A stretch of 64,000 nucleotides of DNA, taken from contig JADKGA010000003.1 of the NCBI GenBank assembly GCA_016717165.1, forward strand, positions 372,001 through 436,000. The letters run 5' to 3'. The DNA is from Candidatus Lutibacillus vidarii (GTDB lineage Bacteria; Actinomycetota; Actinomycetes; Actinomycetales; Dermatophilaceae). Each line of letters begins with the position of its first letter. The stretch's first letter is position 1. The notes beneath the pieces are model-generated. The model was not told where the DNA came from. It worked only from the letters and a program-made list of their open reading frames with translations, and made no database searches. Shown one piece after another: positions 1 through 12,845 of the stretch. Both the position numbers and the translations under genes were made by a program.

Positions 1-3259
<3,259 letters not shown>

Positions 3260-3348
3260 CGGGGCCTTCAGGTCGGGGTGGTCAGGGGCCGCCCTCGATC
3301 GTACGTGCCTCAACCGTCGCGATTGGCCACCGCGGGCCGCGATCATCA

Positions 3349-3431
3349 GTTACAGTGGATCCTACTTTTCTGGTAGGAATAGCCGGCGTGGCTGGGGAGC
3401 CACACACCCGGCTGCGGGGATCAAACGAAAT
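3349..3431 (+). promoter_or_regulatory. Putative promoter and structured 5' leader of cysC
   Basis: A -35-like TTACAG (3349) and a TGGTAGGAAT extended -10-like box (3371-3380) precede cysC, but the spacer of about 19 nt is long. The leader can form three hairpins: TCCTAC/GTAGGA (3360-3365 with 3373-3378), GTGGCT/AGCCAC (3388-3393 with 3398-3403), and an enclosing AGCCGG/CCGGCT (3381-3386 with 3408-3413). It matches no riboswitch consensus that I know. The promoter call is weak; the stems are directly visible. Confidence 0.3.
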
Positions 3432-4739
3432 GTGGGACACGTGGCCATACCTTCTGTCGTCATGTCTGCAGCCGTGCTGCGAGACGCCGAGCTCGTTCTT
3501 GCCGGCGTACTCGGCCACGAGCACGTGCTCGGTGGCCCAGTCGCTGCGACCGGGACCCGGTCATCGCTGGGCACCGTCGTCGAGCTCGACCCGCAGCGCC
3601 TCGCCGCCGCGCTCGCTGCGGGGGCGGTCGACCTCCTCGACGAGGAGATGACCCCGATCGCGACACTGACCGGTCTCGCGGAGGCCGGGCCGGGACAGGT
3701 CGGCGGTGTCCTCGAGGCACGTCGACGCCGCGAGAGCGGGGCCGGGCGTGCTGCCGTCGTCGGACCCGACGACCGGGGCGCCGGCTGGGCTCGGGTGCTC
3801 GTTCTGGCGCGGCCGGTCCTCGACGCCGACGCAGCCACCGTCGCTGGCGTCGACGCTGTCCTCGTCCCCGACCACCCCGACTCCACGGCCGGGGTGCCCA
3901 CCGCGGTCATGCTGCAGCTGGCCCACCGGCTGGCCCGGCGCCTGGGCGGCATACCGGTGCGGACCGCCCCGCTCGCTTGGCGCGACGACGCGAGCGATGC
4001 GGCGCTGCTCGACGCGCTGGGGCGCTACCTCGGCGGCGCCGCCGTCGAACGACTGTCCGCAGACGCTGGTTGGCGCTCCGCCGCCGCTGCCCTGGACGAG
4101 CGCACCGACGACGACGCGCTGACGATGCCCGATGCTGACATCCTCGCCCGATGGCGGCCCGCCCGACCTCACCGTGGTCTGGTCGTCATGCTCAGCGGGC
4201 TCTCCGGCTCGGGCAAGTCGACCGTCGCGCGCGGCCTCGCCGAGGCGCTGGCCGCCACCAGCGCTCGGACGGTGAGCCTGTTGGACGGCGACGTCGTCCG
4301 ACAGATGCTCTCCGCCGGGCTTGGCTTCGACCGCGAGTCCCGGATCATGAACGTCCGTCGGATCGGGTATGTCGGCTCGCTCGTCGCCCAGCACGGCGGG
4401 ATCGCCATCTGCGCGCCGATCGCGCCGTACGCGAGCACCCGCGCGGAGGTCCGAGCCATGGCGCACGCCGTCGGCGACTTCATTCTCGTCCACGTCAACA
4501 CCCCGTTGGCCGAGTGCGAGCGGCGGGACCTCAAGGGGCTCTACGCCAAGGCCCGCGCCGGTCTCATCCCAGAGTTCACCGGCATCTCCGACCCATATGA
4601 CGAACCGCTGGATGCCGACCTTCGGGTCGACACCAGCTCGCTCACCCAGGACGAGGCGGTCGCCGCCGTCCTCGACCACCTCATCGGCGGCGGGTGGGTC
4701 TCGCCGAACACATCGACAACGACGCAGAGGACCTCATGA
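3432..4739 (+). CDS. cysC: Adenylylsulfate (APS) kinase with a long N-terminal extension
   Basis: This enzyme phosphorylates APS to the sulfate donor PAPS. The kinase domain is the last 190 or so residues: P-loop GLSGSGKST, then DGDVVRQMLSAGLGFDRESR, RRIGYVGSLVAQHGGIAICAPIAPY, and ECERRDLKGLYAKARAG. About 230 residues precede it; stand-alone APS kinases are around 200 aa. That extension (DLLDEEMTPIATLTGL, PVRTAPLAWRD) looks faintly like a decayed ATP-sulfurylase N-terminal region, which is my inference. GTG 3432 has a GGGGA about 10 nt upstream; ATG 3462 is an alternative start. The stop overlaps the start of the TauE-like gene (ATGA), so the two are translationally coupled. It probably feeds the sulfotransferases of this island together with cysDN. 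Confidence 0.92.
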   Translation: MGHVAIPSVVMSAAVLRDAELVLAGVLGHEHVLGGPVAATGTRSSLGTVVELDPQRLAAALAAGAVDLLDEEMTPIATLTGLAEAGPGQVGGVLEARRRRESGAGRAAVVGPDDRGAGWARVLVLARPVLDADAATVAGVDAVLVPDHPDSTAGVPTAVMLQLAHRLARRLGGIPVRTAPLAWRDDASDAALLDALGRYLGGAAVERLSADAGWRSAAAALDERTDDDALTMPDADILARWRPARPHRGLVVMLSGLSGSGKSTVARGLAEALAATSARTVSLLDGDVVRQMLSAGLGFDRESRIMNVRRIGYVGSLVAQHGGIAICAPIAPYASTRAEVRAMAHAVGDFILVHVNTPLAECERRDLKGLYAKARAGLIPEFTGISDPYDEPLDADLRVDTSSLTQDEAVAAVLDHLIGGGWVSPNTSTTTQRTS

Positions 4740-5674
4740 ATATCGACCCCATGCTGACACTTGCCTGCTTCGGCATTGGCATCATCGTCGGACTCACCGG
4801 GATGGGCGGCGGAGCCCTGATGACGCCGGTGCTCGTCATCTTCTTCAACATCCCGCCGCTCACCGCCGTCTCCAGCGACCTCGTCGCTGCCGCGGTGATG
4901 AAGCCGGTGGGCTCCTATGTCCACGCCAAGCACGGCACGGTGAACTGGGACCTGGTCAAGTACCTGTGCATCGGCTCGATCCCGGCCGCCTTCTCGGGCG
5001 TCTTCATCATCAAGGCCCTCGGGAACAGCGCCGAGGTCGAGGCAACGACCAAGACGGCCCTCGGCATAGCCGTCCTCATCGCCGCCTTCGGGCTCGTCGC
5101 CCGCGCCTACATCCGGCTCGTCGAACGTGCCCGGAAGCGGGACGGGAAGCTGCCGCCCCTGCCGACGGAGCGCCCACGCGTCACCGTGCGCAGGCTGCCC
5201 ACCATCCTGCTCGGAGTGTTCGGCGGGGTGGTCGTCGGGATGACCTCGGTCGGGTCCGGCTCGCTGATCATCATCGCCCTCATGGCGCTCTATCCGGCCC
5301 TCAAGGCCAACCAGCTGGTGGGGACCGACCTCGTCCAGGCCGTCCCCCTGGTGGCCTCGGCCGCCCTCGCGCACATCCTCTTCGGCGACTTCAAGATGGC
5401 CCTGACTGCCTCGTTGCTCATCGGCAGTATCCCCGGCGTGTGGATCGGCGCCCGGGTGTCCTCGCGCGCTCCCGGTGGCTTGATCCGTCGAGCCCTCGCG
5501 TTCGTCCTGCTCGCCTCGGCGCTGAAGATGCTCAACGTCTCGAACACCCAGACCCTGCAGGTCCTCGGCGTGGCCCTGTTCGCGGCCCCGCTCGTGTGGA
5601 TGCTCGTCCGGCGTCGGCACGGCTTTCCGGCGCTGGCCCGCCACCGGTCAGCGGAGGCGCCCGTCGAGGCCTGA
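4736..5674 (+). CDS. TauE/SafE-family sulfur-compound permease
   Basis: A 312-residue hydrophobic protein with two similar halves of transmembrane helices. The N-terminal GLTGMGGGALMTPVLV and the second-half GMTSVGSGSLIIIALMALYP are the signature repeats of the TauE/SafE (DUF81) family, whose members export sulfite, sulfoacetate or related anions. It overlaps cysC by ATGA, so one transcript makes both. A role in moving sulfate or sulfite to balance PAPS synthesis is plausible from this coupling but not shown. It converges with the flippase gene, leaving a 38 bp gap. Confidence 0.88.
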   Translation: MNIDPMLTLACFGIGIIVGLTGMGGGALMTPVLVIFFNIPPLTAVSSDLVAAAVMKPVGSYVHAKHGTVNWDLVKYLCIGSIPAAFSGVFIIKALGNSAEVEATTKTALGIAVLIAAFGLVARAYIRLVERARKRDGKLPPLPTERPRVTVRRLPTILLGVFGGVVVGMTSVGSGSLIIIALMALYPALKANQLVGTDLVQAVPLVASAALAHILFGDFKMALTASLLIGSIPGVWIGARVSSRAPGGLIRRALAFVLLASALKMLNVSNTQTLQVLGVALFAAPLVWMLVRRRHGFPALARHRSAEAPVEA

Positions 5675-5712
5675 TACAGCCCACAGCCACCCACTCCACG
5701 TGTTCGCCGACA

Positions 5713-7266
5713 CTAGCCGACGTTGCGTCGTCTCCTCCGCAAAGACCGCAGGAAAACGACGTCGTCACGGTCTAGTCCGAACCGCGCGAGCGTGGCCGTG
5801 TAAACCGCCCCGACAACCAGGACAACGAGCATGAGGTTGACCCACCACAGCGTGCTCACCTCGCGAACAGCCCAGCCGCCGACGGCCGAGACGCAGGCCA
5901 GAAGAGCAGTGCGGAGAATGGCGGGCCGCCGTGCCGTGACATGGAGAACGGCGTGAACCTGGGCAACCTTGGCGAGGTTGCCCAGGATGAGAGCGGCGCT
6001 CCAGGCGGTAGCGGCTCCACCAATCCCCCATTTCGGGATGAGGAGAAGATTGAGGATGACGTTGAGGACTAGCACAACGACGTTGTCGATGAGGCTCAGC
6101 GCTACTTTCCCCGACATGTTGAGAACGACCCCGCAAGGCCCGGCAGCCGCGGACACCATCTGGCCGAGCGCCAGGATGACGACGACAGCGGCACCGGCAC
6201 CCTTGTCATCGCCAAGCACGCGTAGCAGCAACCCAGGGACGAGAAGCAGGACAACGAACGCTGGTGCCGAGAGCTGGACGATCCACCGCGTCGCACTGCC
6301 GTAGGCCGTCGACACCCCAGCACGATCGCCGATGTGGTGCAGATGGGCGACGTGTGGGCTGAACGTGTTGATGATGGGCGTCATAACGTAGACGGCGAGG
6401 GAGACAATTCGCGCCGCCATGGTGAAAATGCCCACCTGTTCCTCGCTTGCGTGGGCCGCGAGGATGAGGGTGCCTGCCCACACGAGCCCCGTCTGGGCTA
6501 GTGCTGAGCCCCAGCTCACGAACGAGAAGGAGAAGATGCGGCGAGCCTCGTAGACCGGGCTTGCACGGGGAATGCTTCGCATTCGCCTTCCCAGCGCAAT
6601 CGCGGCCATGGTGGCCGTCGTCCACGCGGAAAGCGGGATAGCCAGGATGGCGCCGTCCACCCCCCACCCGAGCAGCAGGAAGGCCGCGGTGAGGATGAGT
6701 TGCAGGAGCGGGTCGAGGATCCGCCCGATGAGGGCGAACTCGCGCTGGCTACGCCAACCCTGGGTAGCCGAGAGCGCCGCGTCCGAGAAGGATGCGGCGG
6801 GAAGAGCGACAGCGATCCAACGAATCCCTGAGACGAGGTCGGGGTTGCCGTAGAACTGGGCAACGCTGGGGGCAAGCGCTGCAAGCACGCCACCGATGAC
6901 GACCGAGGCAGCGATCGTGACGCCGAGTCCGAGGCGAACCGTGCCCCGCACCCGGGCCGCGTCTTCGTCGGCGAGAAACATCGCCACAAAGCGGGTGAGG
7001 CCTGCCCGGAAACCTGCAAGCGACAAAAGGCTGAGCAGGGTGAGTATCGCGTAGAGGACGCTGTAGCGCCCAACCGCAGCGGATCCGAGGACATTGCCGA
7101 TCAAGGTGATCACACCGAGCAGTGCAGCCTGGCCGAGAACTGCACCGACAAGGTTGAGCCCGCCGCCTCGTGCCATCCGGGCCATATCGGCCCCGCCTGA
7201 GGCTCCCGACCTCCGGTGCCGGCCCCCCTGTGGTTGCGAGGGGATCTGGCGTTGGCTGTCGTTCAT
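5713..7266 (-). CDS. Polysaccharide flippase (Wzx/PST-type, MOP superfamily)
   Basis: A 517-residue, very hydrophobic protein with around 12-14 predicted membrane helices. It begins with a polar basic cytoplasmic stretch followed by MARGGGLNLVGAVLGQAALLGVITL, the typical entry to helix 1 of oligosaccharide flippases. Such proteins move lipid-linked repeat units across the membrane before Wzy polymerisation. ATG 7266 (MNDSQRQ) is chosen because upstream in-frame residues look non-coding. The partner polymerase and Wzz lie 30 kb away in the same island, so it is the likely Wzx of the locus. It could instead serve another glycan. Confidence 0.85.
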   Translation of the reverse strand: MNDSQRQIPSQPQGGRHRRSGASGGADMARMARGGGLNLVGAVLGQAALLGVITLIGNVLGSAAVGRYSVLYAILTLLSLLSLAGFRAGLTRFVAMFLADEDAARVRGTVRLGLGVTIAASVVIGGVLAALAPSVAQFYGNPDLVSGIRWIAVALPAASFSDAALSATQGWRSQREFALIGRILDPLLQLILTAAFLLLGWGVDGAILAIPLSAWTTATMAAIALGRRMRSIPRASPVYEARRIFSFSFVSWGSALAQTGLVWAGTLILAAHASEEQVGIFTMAARIVSLAVYVMTPIINTFSPHVAHLHHIGDRAGVSTAYGSATRWIVQLSAPAFVVLLLVPGLLLRVLGDDKGAGAAVVVILALGQMVSAAAGPCGVVLNMSGKVALSLIDNVVVLVLNVILNLLLIPKWGIGGAATAWSAALILGNLAKVAQVHAVLHVTARRPAILRTALLACVSAVGGWAVREVSTLWWVNLMLVVLVVGAVYTATLARFGLDRDDVVFLRSLRRRRRNVG

Positions 7267-7719
7267 GGTGTCGCCCCGAGTTCCTGGACCGGGGGTTTTC
7301 GCCCGCTCGTTGGGCGCCATGGGGTTCGTGCAGTCACTCCGCACGCCCAATCCCAGAGCGGTGGTCTTGCGGTGGAGGCCGGACCATCGTCCACGTGCCC
7401 TGGACACGCGAGGGGGTTATGCCGACGGCGAGACTCCCCGACGAGAGCAACCGGCACTCGGCGAGACACGGCATGAGGGCGCTCCAGTGGTCAACGGTTG
7501 GGGCGCACAGCCTGAGCGAACCCAGATCGCGGCGCCTGCGGCGGACCACGCCGACCGCGATCCTGAACCATTATGACGGTTCACCCTCCGGGCCGCAGGC
7601 GTTGGATCACCTGCCGACGCACCTCTCAAACACTCCTACGGGCCCCCTCAGGTGCGGGGCTGGACGTGTTGGTGCTTCGGATCGCGTCGGGACTCGATTG
7701 GCCCTAGCGACCCCCCAAG
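7267..7719. other. Intergenic stretch without a recognisable gene
   Basis: About 450 bases between the flippase start and the hairpin behind the beta-helix gene. Open frames exist on both strands but have no protein-like composition or family motif. The promoter of the flippase gene must lie here; I see no convincing -10/-35 pair. Confidence 0.5.
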
Positions 7720-7763
7720 TCAGGCGGGCCCTTGCGACGCGGCCGCCGCAAGGACCCGCCTGA
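7720..7763 (-). terminator. Strong hairpin downstream of the beta-helix gene
   Basis: Arms TCAGGCGGGCCCTTGCG (7720-7736) and CGCAAGGACCCGCCTGA (7747-7763) pair over 17 bp with one wobble and a 10 nt loop. It lies 70 nt past the stop of the minus-strand lipoprotein gene. There is no clear T-tract, which is common in high-GC actinobacterial terminators. Confidence 0.6.
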
Positions 7764-7833
7764 CCGTGCTGCGGCCAGTGCCACCCAGGTCACCGATGCC
7801 CGGATGCAACGATGGGCACCCCGCCGCGGCCCA

Positions 7834-9324
7834 TCAGCAACCGGCGGTCGACGGTGTCGGCGACGCTGGAGGAACCTCGGCCTTGCCGTTGAAGGTGTTG
7901 CCGACCTTAACGTAGTAGCTGCGCAGTGACGACCCGAGGCTCATCTCACCAAATCCGTTCGAGGCGATGTCGCCGGATGCCATCCCGCCAGCCTGGAAGT
8001 CGTTGGAGCCGGAAGCCACATTGCATCGCACGAGGATGTCGTATGAACTCGTGTTACGGCTTGGGTTTGAAAGGACGTTGTCCTTCATGCGCACGCTGAA
8101 GCCAGCCTTGCGATACTGGCTGACGGTGTTGTATTCCCAGATGTTGCCCCAGCCGGAAGCCTGCTCGTTGTAGCCGATTGCGACTCCACTCGCCTGGTTC
8201 GCACGGAACACGTTGAAAGACGCGTCGACGTCTGTCGTGAACGCCCGGCCGTCACCCGGCAGATCGGAGACCGTGTTTCCGCTCACCAGGTTGTAGTTCG
8301 ACGCCCCACCGATGCGGATCCCTTCTTGCATGTAGTGGCTGAGGGTCGAGGCGGCAACGCGGCGGACTGTGGTGCCGGTGATCGTCCAGCCATCGCTGTA
8401 GTTGCCGAGCCAGATGCCCGGCCCCGTGCCGCACGCGATGTCCTGGATCGTCGAGTTGCGGATTGTCCCGTAGCGAGAGGCTCGAGAGTGCACCCCCTTG
8501 CGGGTGACCGTCACACCGTCGAGGGTGATCCCATCCGACGGGATGATCGTCGCGCCGACGATGCGGCTCACTTCAACCAGGGCACCGACAGCCGCAGTCG
8601 GGTCGTTGACACCGCGGCCTGGGATTGCTCGGCGGCTCGCCCAGTCGCCGGCGGCCACCTTGCTGGTGAACCAGCGGGAAGAGAGATTGGCATTCACGCC
8701 TGCGACCATGACGCCGCCAGAGATCGTCACGCCCCTCAGGGTCCACCAGCTGGCGCCCCGGATGAAGGTCACGGTGCGATTCTCGTCGGGTCCACTCGCG
8801 CCACACGGCGGCATCGGTAGGGACGCGGTGAGTGTCACGGGGCCAGAACCTTCAGCCTCAATCGTGATGGGCGCCGCCTTCGTTCCCGACCCCTTGATGG
8901 TGATTCGCCCCGAGTAGGTGCCCGCCGCCAGGGCGATGACATCGCCCGGCTTCGCGTTGGCGATGGCGGTGCCCAGCTCATCCGAAGTCTGCACCACGCG
9001 GCGAAGACCCCCACCCGTCGGGACCGTCGGGGGGGATGCGGCACTGACGCCTCTTGGGGCGGTAGTCGGTGAAGTCGGCGTGCGCTTGGTGACTGCCTGC
9101 ACCTTCGGGGTCCCGGCGGACGGAATTGCGGCCGCCGGGGACGCGGCCTTTGCCCCTTCCGGCTCGGCAGGGCTGAAGGGAGGCGGTTCCGCCGAGGCAT
9201 CTGCAGCTAGCTGGGGCGTTCGGGGGGCCGAGTATCCGGCGTCATGCACGGTGCACGCCGTCAGTGATACGGCAGAGCCAACGACAAGTAGAGCGCTCAT
9301 GGCGCTCAGGCGACAGCTAGTCAT
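7834..9324 (-). CDS. Right-handed beta-helix lipoprotein
   Basis: A 496-residue exported protein. The N-terminus MTSCRLSAMSALLVVGSAVSLTAC is a lipoprotein signal with lipobox LTAC. A Pro/Ala/Thr-rich linker (about residues 30-105) precedes a parallel beta-helix. The helix opens with LGTAIANAKPGDVIALAAGTYSG, a typical first coil of pectate-lyase-like and DUF1565-type folds, and continues with repeated rungs such as LRGVTISGG, TLDGVTVT, IRNSTIQD and WTITGTTVRR. Such proteins bind, cleave or epimerise polysaccharides, so a role on the island's glycan is plausible. No catalytic residues could be assigned. The RBS GAAGGA lies 5 nt before ATG 9324. Confidence 0.85.
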   Translation of the reverse strand: MTSCRLSAMSALLVVGSAVSLTACTVHDAGYSAPRTPQLAADASAEPPPFSPAEPEGAKAASPAAAIPSAGTPKVQAVTKRTPTSPTTAPRGVSAASPPTVPTGGGLRRVVQTSDELGTAIANAKPGDVIALAAGTYSGRITIKGSGTKAAPITIEAEGSGPVTLTASLPMPPCGASGPDENRTVTFIRGASWWTLRGVTISGGVMVAGVNANLSSRWFTSKVAAGDWASRRAIPGRGVNDPTAAVGALVEVSRIVGATIIPSDGITLDGVTVTRKGVHSRASRYGTIRNSTIQDIACGTGPGIWLGNYSDGWTITGTTVRRVAASTLSHYMQEGIRIGGASNYNLVSGNTVSDLPGDGRAFTTDVDASFNVFRANQASGVAIGYNEQASGWGNIWEYNTVSQYRKAGFSVRMKDNVLSNPSRNTSSYDILVRCNVASGSNDFQAGGMASGDIASNGFGEMSLGSSLRSYYVKVGNTFNGKAEVPPASPTPSTAGC

Positions 9325-9610
9325 GCTGGTCCTTCAATTGTGGAGTAAGCCGGGGTTTGTGGGGCGGAGAGCAGTTCAGGGGCGCTCCCGCTCAGCGACT
9401 ACCCACAGTACGGACGGGTAGACGGGCATCCAAGCCCCGACCGTTATACCTGGGTCATGTGGGGGTCATGGTTCTGCGAGCTGACGTGGTTGGCCTCCGG
9501 CCTGACTCGTGCCACTTGACCGCGAATCTTAGTTGGAACTGACGTTTGTGCTGGTCAGGGGCGTGCGGTTGGGCTGGTTGACGTACCCCGCTCGTCGGTA
9601 GGGTCGGTCC

Positions 9611-10418
9611 GTGGTGTTCATCCGGAAGTCGGCTGGCCGCTCGGGCGCCACGAAAGTCCAGCTCGCGGAGCGCCGCGACGGGCGCAATGTCATCCTCGAG
9701 CACGTCGGAACAGCCCGAACCGCGGGCGAGCTGGCCGTGCTGATGGCCGAGGCCCACCGCCGTCTGCGCCCCGGCCAGGACGCCCTGGACCTGCCGCTGC
9801 CCGAGCACTCCGCTGACGGACGGCCCGGGGTTATCACCGCGAAGCAGTCGACGCTGCTGTGGCAGGTCCTGACGACCGTGTACGAGCGGCTCGGGTTCGA
9901 CGTCATCGGCGACGCGGCGTTCCAGCAGCTGATGCTCGCCCGGATCATCGAGCCGACCAGCAAGGCCGACTCGGTGCGCGTCCTGGACGAGATCGGCATC
10001 CCGCACGCGTCGCTGCGCACCGTGTTCCGGTCCCTCGCCAAGGCCGACGCCGGTGAGTACCGGGCCAAGATCGCCACGGCCTGCTTCACCCACGCTGCGG
10101 CCAGCGGTGACGTCTCCTTGTGCCTGTATGACGTGACGACGCTGTACTTCGAGGCCGAGAAGGAGGACGACCCGCGCAAGGTCGGGTTCTCCAAGGAACG
10201 CCGGATCGACCCCCAGATCGTCGTCGGGCTGCTGGTCGACCGACACGGGTTCCCCCTCGAGATTGGCTGCTACGAGGGCAACCAGGCCGAGACCACGACG
10301 ATCATCCCGACGGTCAAGGCCTTCCAGGCCCGTCATGGCCTCGCGGACATGGTCGTCCTCGCCCACGCGGGCATGTTGTCCGCGGGCAACGATAACCTCG
10401 CGTCCCACTTCCATTGGT
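9611..10418 (+). pseudogene. IS1634-family transposase remnant, 3' part lost
   Basis: The N-terminal 260 or so residues of an IS1634-type (IS4 superfamily) DDE transposase are readable: FIRKSAGRSGATKVQLAERRDG, ASGDVSLCLYDVTTLYFEAEKEDDPRKVG and KERRIDPQIVVGLLVDRHGFPLEIG. Compared with the second copy at 39747-41195, about two dozen codons are missing after AGMLSAGN. The match ends at the Trp codon near 10418, where the IS110 element begins. The C-terminal catalytic part is absent, so it is dead. Confidence 0.9.
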
Positions 10419-11715
10419 ACCCGGTATGAAATGCCTGAGAGGGTCACGACCTGTTCGTCCTGGCGCGTTGTCGTTGAAGCGTCGTACGGTGCGACCGTGC
10501 GGACAGGGGCTCTCTTGTGGGAACCGCATGGGCAGGCCGTTGTTGCTCCGTGGGCTGCGAGCCCGTGTTAGTAGGTGGCCGCCCCTGCGACTGGTCCGGC
10601 TGAGCTGAGAGCGCGTATCCGTAGGTGTCGTTTCCGTCCCAGCGGTTCCCGGTTCTTGAAGCGAAAGGGGAAGCGGTGATGCGTTACATCGGGATGGATG
10701 CGCATCGGGAGTTCGCCCAGGTTGCCGTTGTGGAGGACGGGCTGGTTCGTGATGAGGGCCGGATCGGGGTCACCCCGGAGGCGCTGACCCAGTGGGCGGC
10801 CTCCTTGTCCGCCGAGGACCAGGTGGCGTTGGAGGCGACCGGGAACAGCGACGCGATCGCGGTGCTGCTCACCCGTCGGGTTGCGCGGGTGGTGGTGTCC
10901 AACCCGTCGAAGACCCGTGCGATCGCCGAAGCGAAGGTCAAGACCGACAAAGTCGACGCGAGGATCCTGGCGCAGCTGCTGGCGGCAGACTTCTTGCCGC
11001 CGGTGTGGCTGCCCGACCCGCGGACCCGGGCGTTGCGTTGGCAGGTGGTGCGAAGGGCGCACATGGTGCGAGTCCGGACGCGGATCAAGAACCAGGTGCA
11101 CGCGATCCTGGCGCGGAACCTGTGCCCGACCCCGCCGGTGAGTGACCTGTTCGGCAGGACCGGGCGGCACTGGCTGTCCCGGCAGGACCTGCCCGCCGAC
11201 GAGGTCGCGACCGTGCAGGCGTTGCTGCGTCAGCTGGACTTCCACGCCGGGGAGTTGGCGGTCGTGGACCGCGAGCTCGCCGTGGAGGCCCTGGCCGACT
11301 CGGTGGTGGCCCGGTTGATGACCATCCCCGGGATCGACGCGATCGCCGGGATCAGCATCGTCGCTGCCGTCGGTGAGTTCACCCGCTTCCCCGACCCGGA
11401 CAAGCTGGTCGCCTACGTCGGGCTCAACCCGAAGGTGCGCCAGTCCGGCAACTCCGCCCCGGTCCACGGTCGGATCGCCAAGGCCGGCCGTGCCCACGTG
11501 CGCGGGGTGCTCGTTGAGACGGCCTGGTCCGCGGTGCGAGCCCTGGACCGTTGCGGGCGTTCTATCGACGCATCGCCGCCGGTCGCGGCCCCCAGAAGGC
11601 GATCGTGGCCACCGCGCGGAAGATGACCATCCTGGCCTGGCACTTGGCCTTCAAGGACGAGGACTACGCCTTCGCCCGGCCCGCCCAAGCCCCACCCGCA
11701 GCGCAACTGCTTGAC
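10418..11715 (+). mobile_element. IS110-family element (left end, transposase, right end at IS256 junction)
   Basis: The element seems to begin where the IS1634 sequence breaks off (about 10418) and to end near 11715, where antisense IS256 sequence begins. The 260 bp before its transposase contain no gene, as expected for the left end of IS110-group elements, which in studied members encodes the bridge (seek) RNA. The IS1634 remainder does not resume on the right, so the site has been rearranged. Ends are inferred from loss of similarity only. Confidence 0.6.
10679..11697 (+). pseudogene. IS110-family transposase with a one-base frameshift
   Basis: DEDD (RuvC-like) N-terminal domain: MRYIGMDAHREFAQVAVV, ALEATGNSDAIAVLL, KVKTDKVDARILAQLL. 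The C-terminal transposase_20 domain follows: LMTIPGIDAIAGISIVAAVGE, YVGLNPKVRQSGNS, KAGRAHVRGVLVETAWSAVRA. After that, the expected PGPLRAFYRRI continues in another frame (RAFYRRIAAGRGPQKAIVATARKMTILAWHLAFKDEDYAF). The break lies at about 11540 and is explained by loss of one C in GCCC/TGG. ATG 10679 follows GAAGCGGTG. Either the element is recently inactivated or the base call is wrong. Confidence 0.88.
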
Positions 11716-11724
11716 GATTTCATC

Positions 11725-12812
11725 CGTCGAGCAGAGGACCTTGCGGATCTCGACGTCGTAGTCCAGGAACGGGATGAACTGTTCCCAGGCGGCCCGCCAC
11801 AGCTTGGGGATGGCCGGGTAGGGCTTGCCCCACTTCTCTTCGAACTCCTCGAACGCTGCCCACGCAGCCTGCGCGCTCGGAGCGGTGTAGATCGGGCGCA
11901 GGTCTTTGGCGATGGCTTCCCAGTACCGTTTGGAGGCGTACGGGAAGGTGCCGCGGATCAGGTGCACGATGCAGGTTTGGACGATCGCGGCGGGGAAGAC
12001 TCCGTTCACGCTGTCCGGCAGCCCCTTGAGGCCGTCACAGACAATGAAGAACACGTCGGCGATGCCGCGGTTCTTCAGTTCGGTGAGCACGCTCATCCAG
12101 AACTTCGCGGACTCCCCGCTGCCGTTGCCCGGCCATAGTCCCAGCACGTCACGATGCCCGGCCAGGTCGACCCCGATCGCGGCGTAGAACGGCTGGTTCC
12201 CGACCTGCCCGTCACGGACCTTGACCATGATCGCGTCGATGAAGATGGCCGCGTACACCCGCTGCAACGGACGAGATGACCATGCCTGCATGTCCTCGAT
12301 CACCTTGTCCGTGATCCGCGAAACCGTGTCCTTGGACACCGACGCCCCGTAGATCTCGGCGAAGTGCGCGCTGATCTCCCCGGTGGTCAGGCCGCGGGCG
12401 TACAAGGAGAGCACGATCGCGTCCACATCAGTCAATCGTCGTTGCCGCTTCCTGACGATCACCGGCTCGAACGAGCCGTCCCGATCCCGGGGACCTCGAT
12501 CTCGACCGGGCCGGCGTTGTCGGTCAACACCCTCTTGACCCGAGTCCCGTTCCTCGAGTTCGCACCGTTACGACCTTCGACGGCGTGCTTGTCGTAGCCG
12601 ACGTGCTCGGTCATCTCTTCCTCGAGAGCGGCCTCGATGACCTGCATAGTGATCACCTTGAGCAGCCCCTCGGGGCCAGTCAGGTCATCACCCCTGACGC
12701 GAGCGGCTTTGACCAGCTCACGCACCGCGTTACGCTCCACCTCTTCCGGGGTGAGCGTCTTCTTTGCTGCCTTGCGCAGTGGGCTCACGCCCACCAGTGT
12801 GTCGGTCATCAT
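11725..12812 (-). pseudogene. IS256-family transposase 1, frameshifted and C-terminally truncated
   Basis: The N-terminal part (12812 down to about 12485) reads MMTDTLVGVSPLRKAAKKTL to VEIEVPGIGTARSS, then shifts frame. The body continues from 12462 (IVRKRQRRLTDVDAIVLSLYARGLTTGEISAHF). It includes the first catalytic Asp region YAAIFIDAIMVKVRDG and LGLWPGNGSGESAKFW, and it stops at KVLCSTDEI, before the region that should hold the catalytic Glu. The expected joint EVPRD-(R)DGSFEPVIVRKRQ spans the shift at about 12470-12490. The 3' end abuts the IS110 element. Non-functional. Confidence 0.9.
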
Positions 12813-12845
12813 CCCGACCCTTCCCGCCGACCTCCGTCAGCGTGT

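Noticed and set aside
3360..3431. cysC leader as a SAM or c-di-AMP riboswitch
   Set aside because: Stems are visible but the conserved core sequences of those classes are not.
7170..7763. Open frame of about 197 codons between flippase and beta-helix genes
   Set aside because: Biased composition, no family motif, overlaps the flippase start and runs through the hairpin at 7720.
11530..11560. Programmed frameshift in the IS110 transposase
   Set aside because: IS110 elements use a single frame and there is no slippery heptamer; a one-base deletion explains it.
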